Assembly (NCBI GenBank): GCA_028277825.1
Contig: JANQFN010000521.1
Span: forward strand, 1 to 37,381
Source: Desulfarculaceae bacterium
GTDB taxonomy: Bacteria; Desulfobacterota; Desulfarculia; Desulfarculales; Desulfarculaceae
Length of the DNA: 37,381 nucleotides
Reading direction: 5' to 3'
The position numbers and the translations under genes are program-made. The notes beneath the pieces are model-generated. The model had not been told where the DNA came from. It worked only from the letters and a program-made list of their open reading frames with translations, and made no database searches. Shown here piece after piece: positions 9,239 to 17,324 of the stretch. The stretch's first letter is position 1. Each line of letters begins with the position of its first letter.

Positions 9239-9554
9239 GTTCAAGCCCATAGACGTGAAGGCTGAGATTGAGGCCTGCAAGCTGGAGCCTTATGGCCGGC
9301 GCCTGGTGGTGGTGGAGCGGGAGGTGGAGCAAGTGGGCTCCATCATCGTGGCCGAAACTTCCAAGGAAATGCAGACCAACACGGGCTACGTGGTGGCCTG
9401 CGGCGAAGACGTGGACCAGTGGGTACAAGAGGGCAACCTGGTCTACTACGGCCGGTATTCGGGCATGTGGGCCACCATCGACGGCCGCAAATACCGGATC
9501 ATGAACGATGAGGACATTCTGGGCAAGATCAAGGACCCGGACATGGAGTTCTAA
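9225..9554 (+). CDS. GroES-like co-chaperonin
   Basis: LEPYGRRLVVVEREVEQVGSIIVAETSKEMQTNTGYVVACGEDVDQWVQEGNLVYYGRYSGMWATIDGRKYRIMNDEDILGKIKD follows the GroES pattern (P..DR.vV, GGI.l, G.V...G, Gd.V.y..y.g......g..y.i..e.dIla.i). Confidence 0.75.
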   Translation: MAEVKFKPIDVKAEIEACKLEPYGRRLVVVEREVEQVGSIIVAETSKEMQTNTGYVVACGEDVDQWVQEGNLVYYGRYSGMWATIDGRKYRIMNDEDILGKIKDPDMEF

Positions 9555-9566
9555 GGAGGTGTGCGT

Positions 9567-10583
9567 ATGAGTGGCGAACAGCAACCAGAAATTGAGGTGC
9601 AGACCCCGCCCCCGGCGCCAGACCAGCAGGTGGAGGTGCAAACCGAGGAACTGCCCCCGGACCCCGGGCAGGATGAAGACAAGCCGGAACAGCCGGGCGA
9701 CGGCCCGCAGTCGGACCACCCCAGGTTCAAGAGCGTCTATGGCCGCATGAAGGGGGCGGAGGCCAAGGTGGAGAGCCTGGAGACGGAAATCGCCGGTCTC
9801 AGGGACACCATGAGCGGTATGAGGGACCACAACCAGAAGTTGTTCGAAAGCATGGAGCGCACCACCACCCAGGCGGTGGACGCGGTCACCACCTTGGCCC
9901 AGGGGCAGCAGCGCGACGAGCAGGCGGACAAGATTGAGAGCATGCAGACCCGGCTGGGCGAACTGGAGGTCCAGAAGGTCAAGGCCAAGGAAGACCTGGA
10001 CTATTCCAGGGAGGTGGATATCGAGCGGGATATCCGCAAGCTGGAGTTCGATATCCGGGTGGCCCAGGCAGAGGCCGTGCAACCCCCGCCCCCGGCCCAG
10101 CCCCAGGGGCAGGGGCAGGGGCAGCAGCCCCAGGGGCCCAGCCCGGAGTTCAAGGGGGCGGCTGACAAGTTCATAGCGGAGACTGAGTGGTTCAACCCGC
10201 CCGAGGATGGCAGTGCGCCCGATGCCATGACCGCTTACGCCACCAATCTGGACATATCGTTGTCCGCGCACCCGGAGTGGGCTGAAAGACCGGTGGCCGA
10301 ACGCTTCCAGGAGGTGAAGAGGTTGACTGAGGAAAAATTTGGCGTGAAGCCCCAGGACCCGCCGCCGGCCGCCCCCGCGACGCCGGACCTTAACAACCCG
10401 CCACCCCCGGCCGCGCCCAGCGCTCCGGCAAAACCCGCGGCCCCAGCGGTGGAGCCCGGCAATTTGGGCAGCCCTCAGGGTCCGGTCAGGGTCACCCTGA
10501 CCGCCGAAGAGCAAAAGGTGGCTCGGGGGTTCGGGATGTCTGAACAGGAATATGCCAAGCAAAAAGCCGCTGTGGAGCGGTAG
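9567..10583 (+). CDS. capsid scaffold-like protein
   Basis: Acidic/coiled-coil, Pro/Gln-rich linkers, position between portal and capsid. Confidence 0.55.
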   Translation: MSGEQQPEIEVQTPPPAPDQQVEVQTEELPPDPGQDEDKPEQPGDGPQSDHPRFKSVYGRMKGAEAKVESLETEIAGLRDTMSGMRDHNQKLFESMERTTTQAVDAVTTLAQGQQRDEQADKIESMQTRLGELEVQKVKAKEDLDYSREVDIERDIRKLEFDIRVAQAEAVQPPPPAQPQGQGQGQQPQGPSPEFKGAADKFIAETEWFNPPEDGSAPDAMTAYATNLDISLSAHPEWAERPVAERFQEVKRLTEEKFGVKPQDPPPAAPATPDLNNPPPPAAPSAPAKPAAPAVEPGNLGSPQGPVRVTLTAEEQKVARGFGMSEQEYAKQKAAVER

Positions 10584-10592
10584 GAGGCTGAA

Positions 10593-11201
10593 ATGACAGA
10601 AGAAATCAACGGCAGCCAAACGCCAGGAACCGATGATCAGCAGGCGCCCCCCGCGCTGGCCCCCGTCACTCATTGCCAGGGCACCAAGCGGGACGGTAAG
10701 CCGTGCGGCTCCACTAGGCTGGTTAAGGGCACCCAATTTTGTTATCCGCACTTGCCAAAGGACCACCCGCTCAAGCAAAAGCGCGGCGGGCCCATAACCG
10801 ACGAGCCCGAGCCGGAGTCGTTCGACGCCACCAGGCCCTGGCAGCCGGCGTCCATTCTTCACGTGACCAACAAGGACAAGAACTACACCTATTACTGGTG
10901 CAGAACGGACCTGTTGGAGAAAAAGCTGGCCGAGGGCTGGGAGACCGTGAAGAGCAAGGCCGGGGCCGAGGCTCCCAAGCGCACCCTGATGGACGGCACC
11001 AAGCTGACCGGTTTGGTGCAGAAGCGCAATCTCATTCTGGTGCGCATGCACATGTCCCGCAAAGAGGCCCGGGAAAAGTATTTCGCCGGCCTGACTGATG
11101 ACAACGTGGGCCGGTCTGTTAAGGAGCTTGAGAACGCTTCATACGACCCGGACAAGCAAGAGCAGATGGCCTACGGCGAAGTGAAGATCAAGGTGGGGTA
11201 G
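10593..11201 (+). CDS. hypothetical protein with CxxT..GxxC...CxxH zinc-binding-like motif
   Basis: HCQGTKRDGKPCGSTRLVKGTQFCYPH near the N-terminus. Confidence 0.6.
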   Translation: MTEEINGSQTPGTDDQQAPPALAPVTHCQGTKRDGKPCGSTRLVKGTQFCYPHLPKDHPLKQKRGGPITDEPEPESFDATRPWQPASILHVTNKDKNYTYYWCRTDLLEKKLAEGWETVKSKAGAEAPKRTLMDGTKLTGLVQKRNLILVRMHMSRKEAREKYFAGLTDDNVGRSVKELENASYDPDKQEQMAYGEVKIKVG

Positions 11202-11223
11202 AAGGCATGAAATAAAAAATTGC

Positions 11224-11263
11224 TTGACATATTTTTTTGCCTTCTGGTATAGGTTAATTCAAT
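11224..11263 (+). promoter_or_regulatory. promoter-like element TTGACA-N18-TATAGGTTAATTCAAT
   Basis: Matches the 2524 element in spacing and 16-mer sequence; intergenic, upstream of the decoration/capsid genes. Confidence 0.65.
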
Positions 11264-11312
11264 AGTTAGTCATAGTTTTCTGCTATGGCTATCAATATCC
11301 GCCCGCCAGGGC

Positions 11313-11387
11313 GCTCGGCATTGGCCGCTCGGCTTTCAGGCCGCACATCTTTCAGCCTTTCAGGCTGCTCGGCATTCAGGCCGCACA
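11313..11387 (+). repeat. short direct repeats GCTCGGCWTTCAGGCCGCACA in 5' leader
   Basis: Copies at 11327-11347 and 11367-11387 (20/21 identical, 40-bp period), a partial copy at 11313. Confidence 0.65.
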
Positions 11388-11437
11388 ATTTCCCAAGAAA
11401 AAACGATGCCTTGGCATCTTACTTCTAGGAGACCGAT

Positions 11438-11950
11438 ATGGCCAATACCGACGCTCCGATGGGATTTTGGCCGATCCGCCATTTGTGCGGCGGCGAAATT
11501 CGCCTGTCGGAACACATCTGTACCACCAGTGCGGCCATTTTTAAGGGCGATCCCTTGAAGGTGGTGGCGGGTGGGACCGTAGAAGTCGCGGCCGCCGACG
11601 ACGGACTAATCGTCATCGGCGTGGCCGCTGAGTACGTCGCGTCAGCCGCCGCCGGGGACACCGTAAAGGTGTGGGACGATCCCAACATTGTCTTTGGGGT
11701 CCAGGCAGATTCTGGCACCTCCCCTGCGGCCACCGACGTGTACAACACCGCCAACTTCATTACCTACGCCGCCGGCTCCACAACCACTGGCCTTTCCATT
11801 ATGGAACTGGATGCCAGCGACATCGGAACCGGCGCCCAACTCAAAATCCTTGGGAAAATTCCCGACCCCGACAACGTTTGGGGTGAGCATGTGAACCTTG
11901 AGGTTGTGTTCAATGAACACTTCCTCAAGGCCGCGGTTGCGGGGGTGTAA
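11438..11950 (+). CDS. capsid decoration/stabilisation-like protein
   Basis: MANTDAPMGFWPIRHLCGGEIR..., position immediately before the MCP, beta-rich composition. Confidence 0.55.
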   Translation: MANTDAPMGFWPIRHLCGGEIRLSEHICTTSAAIFKGDPLKVVAGGTVEVAAADDGLIVIGVAAEYVASAAAGDTVKVWDDPNIVFGVQADSGTSPAATDVYNTANFITYAAGSTTTGLSIMELDASDIGTGAQLKILGKIPDPDNVWGEHVNLEVVFNEHFLKAAVAGV

Positions 11951-11952
11951 TC

Positions 11953-12849
11953 ATGGCTAACACTGGCAATTTTGCATCCCTGCTGGAACCAGGCCTGCGC
12001 AAGATATACGGGGAGTCCTACCGGCAGTACCCCAGGGAGTACACCAAGGTGTTCAGCCTGGACACCTCCACCCGCGCTTTTGAAGAGGACCAGGGGATCA
12101 CCGGCCTGGGGACCGTGCCCGAAAAGGCCGAGGGCAAGAGCATCAGCTACGACGACCCCCTGGAGGGCTATCTCAAGCGGTACACCCACACCACCTACGG
12201 TTTGGGGTTCATGGTGACTCGGGAGATGTTCGAGGATGACCAGTACCGCAAGATGCGGGCCATGCCCAAGGCCCTGGGCCGTTCGGTGCGCCAGACCATC
12301 GAGGTCTTGGGCGCCAACCACTTCAACCGGGCCTTTAACAGCTCCTATACCGGCTCCGACGGCGTTGAGATGTGTTCGGCGGTTCACCCCCTGGTGGGCG
12401 GCGGCACCTTCGCCAACGAGCTGAGCACACCGGCGGACCTGGACATCACCAGCTACGAGCAAGCCTTGATCGACATCCAGGCCTATGTGGACGACCGCGG
12501 CTTGAAGATGTTGTGCCGTCCCCAGAAGCTGGTGGTACACCCGGACAACCTGTTCCAAGCCCAGATCATCTTGAAGTCCGAGCAACTGCCGGACACCGCC
12601 AACAACGACATCAACCCGGCCGCGGGCACCATGAACGGCGGGATCGTGGTCATGCACTGGCTTACCGACCCCGATGCCTGGTTCATCACCACCGATTGCC
12701 CCAACGGCCTCAACTGGCTCTGGCGCCGCAAGCCCGAATTCACCCGGGACAACGATTGGGAAACCGAGAACGCGAAGTTCAAGACGACCTTCCGCGCTTC
12801 CAGCGGTTGGACCGATCCCCGGGGCGTGTTCGGCAGCCCGGGCGCCTAG
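11953..12849 (+). CDS. major capsid protein (HK97-fold, Mu gpT-like)
   Basis: KVFSLDTSTRAFEEDQGITGLGTVPEKAEG...YTHTTYGLGFMVTREMFEDDQY...LVVHPDNLFQAQIILKSEQLPDTANNDINP typical of gpT-type capsid proteins. Confidence 0.75.
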   Translation: MANTGNFASLLEPGLRKIYGESYRQYPREYTKVFSLDTSTRAFEEDQGITGLGTVPEKAEGKSISYDDPLEGYLKRYTHTTYGLGFMVTREMFEDDQYRKMRAMPKALGRSVRQTIEVLGANHFNRAFNSSYTGSDGVEMCSAVHPLVGGGTFANELSTPADLDITSYEQALIDIQAYVDDRGLKMLCRPQKLVVHPDNLFQAQIILKSEQLPDTANNDINPAAGTMNGGIVVMHWLTDPDAWFITTDCPNGLNWLWRRKPEFTRDNDWETENAKFKTTFRASSGWTDPRGVFGSPGA

Positions 12850-12867
12850 AAAAAGGCAAGCGGCTTA

Positions 12868-12892
12868 GCCGGGGCCCCGCGCGGGCTCCGGC
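12868..12892 (+). other. strong intergenic hairpin after MCP (no U-tract)
   Basis: GCCGGGGCCC-CGCGC-GGGCTCCGGC, 10-bp stem with one G-U wobble. Confidence 0.6.
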
Positions 12893-12920
12893 AAGCCCAT
12901 TCTCACAAGGAGACGATTGA

Positions 12921-13856
12921 GTGCCTAAGAAAGCGCAAATGAGCAACTATCCCAACGGATTCCCCGACGGTGTGACCATCCGGGGAGTTCCCATTCTCAA
13001 CCTGCATCCCGGCAACGTGTTCTGGGTGTCCTCTGACACCGGATCGGATGCCGGCAACCGGGGCTGGGGCAAAAACCCCCGAAAGCCCTTCGCCACCATC
13101 GACTATGCGGTGGGCAGGTGCACCGCTTCCAAGGGGGACATCATCGTGGTGATGCCCGGCCACACCGAGACCATTTCCAGCGCCACCGGCTTGGTGATGG
13201 ACGTGGCCGGAGTGCAGGTGATCGGCCTGGGCCTGGGCTCGCTGATGCCCACCCTGACCCTGGACACCGCGGCCGCCGCCACCGTAAGCATTACGGCGGC
13301 CGACTGCATGTTCGCCGGCGTCAAGCTGTACTCGGACTACACCGGGGGCCTGACCGCGGGCGTCACCGTGGGGGCCTCGGCTGACGGCCTGGTGCTGGAC
13401 GGCATCGTGTTCACCGAGGCGACCAACGCCAAGGAATACCTGATCGGCATCAGCATCGCCGCGGCCTGTGCGGATGTGGTGATCCAGAACTGCCGTTACT
13501 ACGGCACCGCCGGAGGCTCCACCACCAGCATCATCGCGGCCGCCGGCGCGGCCAATAACCTGGTGATCCAGGACAACTACCTGCATGGCGATTGCAGCGC
13601 GGCCGCGGTCAAGCTGGACGGCGCCGCTTCCAGCGATCTACAGGTCCTGGGCAACCGGGTGATCAACATTGACACCGCCGCCGGCCTGGGCATCGCCGCC
13701 CATGCCTCCAGTACGGGCATGATGGCCGGCAACTTCGTAACCAACCTCAAGGACACCGTGGTTGGCCTGTCCGGCGCGGGCATGGCCTTTCACGAAAACT
13801 ACGGCAGCAACGCCCTTGGTGCTTCCGGCATCATCTTGCCCGCCGTGGACGTTTAA
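12921..13856 (+). CDS. right-handed beta-helix (pectate lyase-like) virion protein
   Basis: GKNPRKPFATIDYAVGRCTASKGDIIVVMPGHTETI plus repeating VIQNCRYYG/LVIQDNYLHG/LQVLGNRVIN strand repeats. Confidence 0.65.
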   Translation: MPKKAQMSNYPNGFPDGVTIRGVPILNLHPGNVFWVSSDTGSDAGNRGWGKNPRKPFATIDYAVGRCTASKGDIIVVMPGHTETISSATGLVMDVAGVQVIGLGLGSLMPTLTLDTAAAATVSITAADCMFAGVKLYSDYTGGLTAGVTVGASADGLVLDGIVFTEATNAKEYLIGISIAAACADVVIQNCRYYGTAGGSTTSIIAAAGAANNLVIQDNYLHGDCSAAAVKLDGAASSDLQVLGNRVINIDTAAGLGIAAHASSTGMMAGNFVTNLKDTVVGLSGAGMAFHENYGSNALGASGIILPAVDV

Positions 13857-13863
13857 ACACCTG

Positions 13864-13881
13864 GGGGGGCCAAAGCCCCCC
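13864..13881 (+). other. GC hairpin GGGGGGC-CAAA-GCCCCCC after beta-helix gene
   Basis: Perfect 7-bp stem in a 68-nt intergenic gap; only a TT follows, so termination is uncertain. Confidence 0.5.
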
Positions 13882-13924
13882 TTCAAAAAGGCAGAGCGGG
13901 TGAAACCCCCGACCGGAGAAAAAG

Positions 13925-14722
13925 ATGGCATTTCATCTGCTTGACGGCGCAACCGCTATAGGAGTGAGTCGCGCCGTTCGCGTTGGCAAAAACGTGGTGG
14001 ATCACACCAACGAGGCCGAATTTGCCTCGCTGGCCGCCACCAAGATTTCGGCCCTGACCGTAAAGCTGCAGGGGGCCTCCCGGCAGAAAAAGTTCACGCC
14101 CACCGGTGGGGCGCCGGTGCCCGAATCGGTGACAGGGGTGATCACCAACCCCACTTTGGCGGTGGGCTCCACCGCTGAAAGGGTGGCCAATGCTTTGTTC
14201 TATTACCGCATCGCAGACGCCAACTATTCCAAGGCGGCCAACGCCGCTGGCTCGGTGTTCAGCGACGCCCACGTGGTGAGCGCCACCAAGTTCGGGGTGG
14301 TGCTGGTGTACATCAACGCGGCCGGGACGGTGATCACCAAGGTGCCCCTGGCCACTCAGGCCTATGCTTCGGCGGCGGCGGCCCACACCGCCGCAAGTGC
14401 CTTTGATGTGATCAACCGGACCTCCGACCTGTGCTATCTGGGTCGCATTCTGATTAACGCGGATGCCGGGGCCTGGACTGCGAACACAGATGATTTGACT
14501 GACGGCAGCGACCTGACCACGGCCACCTTCATCTCCGAGACCTCCAGCTTTTACGACCTGGCCACTAAAACATTCAGTTCGGATGAGATCACGGTTCAGC
14601 GGGCCATGTGGCACGCGACCAACAAGAACGTGAAGTACGCGCGGCACTTCATCTCGGCTTTGACCGGCACCGGAGAGGTGGACACTTATTACACGCCGGC
14701 CACCGGCTTGAGGAACTTCTAG
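13925..14722 (+). CDS. structural protein, unknown
   Basis: 265-aa Ala/Thr-rich ORF within the structural operon. Confidence 0.6.
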   Translation: MAFHLLDGATAIGVSRAVRVGKNVVDHTNEAEFASLAATKISALTVKLQGASRQKKFTPTGGAPVPESVTGVITNPTLAVGSTAERVANALFYYRIADANYSKAANAAGSVFSDAHVVSATKFGVVLVYINAAGTVITKVPLATQAYASAAAAHTAASAFDVINRTSDLCYLGRILINADAGAWTANTDDLTDGSDLTTATFISETSSFYDLATKTFSSDEITVQRAMWHATNKNVKYARHFISALTGTGEVDTYYTPATGLRNF

Positions 14723-14922
14723 TGCGCCAGACCCACAACGATAACCGCTACGTGCCGGGCGATTACTGGACGTATTGCGCGGTGTGCGGTTTCGATTATC
14801 GCCGCTCTGAGCTGCGCAAACGCTGGGACGGCGCGTTGGTGTGCACCAAGGATTGGGAGCCCGAGCACCCACGCAGGAAGCGCCGCCGGGTGTCCTATGA
14901 GCGGCCCTTTCGAAGGGATTAA
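14722..14922 (+). CDS. small zinc-ribbon-like phage protein
   Basis: YCAVCGFDYRRSELRKRWDGALVCTKDWEPEHPR; GTG start overlapping the upstream TAG. Confidence 0.65.
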   Translation: MRQTHNDNRYVPGDYWTYCAVCGFDYRRSELRKRWDGALVCTKDWEPEHPRRKRRRVSYERPFRRD

Positions 14923-15606
14923 ATGGCTACCTCCGGCAGCTATGACTTCACCCTGGATCGCGACAAGATCATCAACGCGGCCTTGCGCAAGTGCGGGGTG
15001 ATCGCCACCGGCCAGACCGCCACGGCCAGTCAGATCGAATTCGGCTCCGAAGCCCTGAACGTGATGGTTAAGGCCTGGCAGACCCGGGGCGTATACCTGT
15101 GGACCCGGGAGTGGGTGAACGAAAGCCTGGCGGCCTCCACAGCCTTTTTCACGGTGGCCGCCGACACTTTGGACATAGACCGGGCGGTGATCCGCGATTC
15201 GGACGGGAACGACACCCCGGTGACCATCATCCCCATGACCGAGTACTTGGACCTGGCCGACAAGGACGCGGAGGGCAAGCCCCACACCATTTCGCTGCAC
15301 AAAAAGCTTACCCCCACGGTCTACCTGTACCCGGAGCCGGATGTGGCCACCTACACCCTGCAGTATTTGCGGGTGCGCAAGCTGGAGGACTTTGACGCCG
15401 GGGCCAACACCGCCGATTTCCCGGAGAAGTGGCTGGGCGCCCTGGTTTGGGGCCTGGCCGACGAGCTGGGCCCGGAATATCAGGTGCCCGAACCCAGGCA
15501 GCGGCGCCTGGAGAAAAAGGCCAAGGAGTCCTTTGCCGAGGCCAAAGGCGATGACGTGGAGACCGTGACGAGCCTCAGGGTGCGCCCGCGGCTGGGACGG
15601 AGATAG
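14923..15606 (+). CDS. P22 gp4-like tail accessory/head-to-tail adaptor protein
   Basis: DKIINAALRKCGVIATGQTATASQIEFGSEALNVMVKAWQTRGVYLWTRE...; helical, next to fibre and gp10-like genes. Confidence 0.6.
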   Translation: MATSGSYDFTLDRDKIINAALRKCGVIATGQTATASQIEFGSEALNVMVKAWQTRGVYLWTREWVNESLAASTAFFTVAADTLDIDRAVIRDSDGNDTPVTIIPMTEYLDLADKDAEGKPHTISLHKKLTPTVYLYPEPDVATYTLQYLRVRKLEDFDAGANTADFPEKWLGALVWGLADELGPEYQVPEPRQRRLEKKAKESFAEAKGDDVETVTSLRVRPRLGRR

Positions 15607-15609
15607 ACA

Positions 15610-17115
15610 ATGGCCAACGCCCTGCAAGTTGAGTTTTTGCAAGCCGGGCTGATCGATTCCAACGGGGATGCCCTGGCCGGCGGCAAGGTCTACACCTATG
15701 AGGCCGGCACTACCAACAACAAGGCCTGCTGGACCGCTGCCGATAAATCGGTGGCCGCCACCAACCCGGTGATGCTGGACGCCAACGGCGTGGCCATCAT
15801 CTATGCGGACGGCAACTACAAATTCGTGGTCAAAACCGCCGCCGACGTGACGGTGTACACCTGGGACAATATCTATTTCGGCATTCCGGCCGACTCCAAC
15901 AAGGTGGTGCAGAGCAAAACCGCCGACTACACCGCGGCCAGCACCGATGACGTGATATTGGTCAACGCCACCTCCGGTAGCGTGACTATTTCCCTGCCCG
16001 CCTCCGGCTCTAATGAGGGCAAGGAATATCTGATCATCAAGACCGATGCCAGCGCAAACACCGTGACCGTGGACCCCAACGGCGCGGAAACCATCAATGG
16101 CGATTCCACCATTGTCTTGGGCGGGCAGTACCAGGCCCTGGAAATTGTGAGCGATGGCTCCAACTGGCTGGATAAGTTCACTCTGCTCGATGAGGACGAC
16201 ATGTCCTCGGACAGCGATGCCCGGGGCGCTACCCAGCAAAGCATCAAGGCCTACGTGGACAGCGGCACGGTCACCATGACCAATAAGACGTTGACCGATC
16301 CGGTTTTGAATGGGGATTTGTCGGGCACCGCTTTCCTCGATGAAGATGATCTGGCCACTGACTCTGCCACCAAGACAGCAAGCCAGCAATCCATCAAGGC
16401 CTATGTAAGCCGGAAGTACCCCCGGGGGTTTATCTCCGGCCTGACGCCGTCCTGGACCTCCACCAGCCAAATCACCTTTGCCGGCGGCTCCCTGGACATC
16501 AACGGCGATATTTACGACCTGGATTCTGCCACCGCCATCACTTTTTCACCGGGCAGCAACGAGATTCATTACGTGATGGTGGACGAATCCGCCGACCCGG
16601 CCACGGCGCTGGCGGCCGGGCAGTTTAGCAGCACTACCACCGCGCCCACTTGGGATGATGATAAATCGGCCTGGATGGACGCCGGGGCGGACAAGCGCTG
16701 CATAGCCTGGTTCACCACGGACGGCTCATCCAACATTGAGGAATTTTATGTTTCCGGCGGGGACTACAAGTACAAGGACCATCCGGTGGACCTGAGCACC
16801 GGCAGCCCCGCCACCACCGCCACGGCCCTGCCGCTCACCGCCCCCAACTTCGGGCGCATGTCGGTCTCTGTTTTCGGGTCGGTCACCAAGGGCGGCGCCA
16901 CCTCTTTTTTGCGCGCCCGCAACGGGGACAGTTCGGAAACTCTTAACTTTGTGGACAGCGGGCTGGCCCTAACCGATGTGTCGGGCGGAATCGGCATCGG
17001 CGAGAGGGAGTACACCACCGATACATCGCAGCAAATTGATTACGAGGCCACCTCCGGGGCCACAGTCAAGATCAAAACCACGCGCATAGCGATACCTACG
17101 GGGCTGGCGCGATGA
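15610..17115 (+). CDS. tail fibre-like protein
   Basis: N-terminus GGKVYTYEAGTTNNKACW...NPVMLDANGVAIIYADGNYKFVVK; internal repeat DEDD(M/L)xxDSxxxxxxQQSIKAYV twice. Confidence 0.65.
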   Translation: MANALQVEFLQAGLIDSNGDALAGGKVYTYEAGTTNNKACWTAADKSVAATNPVMLDANGVAIIYADGNYKFVVKTAADVTVYTWDNIYFGIPADSNKVVQSKTADYTAASTDDVILVNATSGSVTISLPASGSNEGKEYLIIKTDASANTVTVDPNGAETINGDSTIVLGGQYQALEIVSDGSNWLDKFTLLDEDDMSSDSDARGATQQSIKAYVDSGTVTMTNKTLTDPVLNGDLSGTAFLDEDDLATDSATKTASQQSIKAYVSRKYPRGFISGLTPSWTSTSQITFAGGSLDINGDIYDLDSATAITFSPGSNEIHYVMVDESADPATALAAGQFSSTTTAPTWDDDKSAWMDAGADKRCIAWFTTDGSSNIEEFYVSGGDYKYKDHPVDLSTGSPATTATALPLTAPNFGRMSVSVFGSVTKGGATSFLRARNGDSSETLNFVDSGLALTDVSGGIGIGEREYTTDTSQQIDYEATSGATVKIKTTRIAIPTGLAR

Positions 17116-17324
17116 AGCACGCTTACGACGCAACCACCGGAAACATCATGGGTATTTGCCGTCCCACCATGGGCGTGGGCCGCGATGGCCGCCCGGTTGA
17201 GCTGGAAAGCCCCCAGGCCAAGTTTTGGGAAGCCCAGGGGTTTGCCATCGCCGATGGGAATCGGGTGGAGAGGGCGGAATACCGCTATGTGGACGGCAGG
17301 ATAACCAGGAGGGTTCGACGGTAA
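17112..17324 (+). CDS. hypothetical protein
   Basis: Compact ORF overlapping both neighbours. Confidence 0.5.
   Translation: MKHAYDATTGNIMGICRPTMGVGRDGRPVELESPQAKFWEAQGFAIADGNRVERAEYRYVDGRITRRVRR

Noticed and set aside
9027-11051. 674-aa minus-strand ORF opposite GroES/scaffold/Zn-protein genes
   Set aside because: Antisense to well-supported genes, Gly/Leu/His-rich low-complexity translation typical of GC-rich antisense frames, spans several sense genes.
11764-12657. 297-aa minus-strand ORF across capsid gene
   Set aside because: Antisense artefact over a recognisable MCP.
14719-16470. 583-aa minus-strand ORF
   Set aside because: Antisense to the gp4-like and fibre genes; composition (Gly/Val/His/Gln) is a codon-bias artefact.
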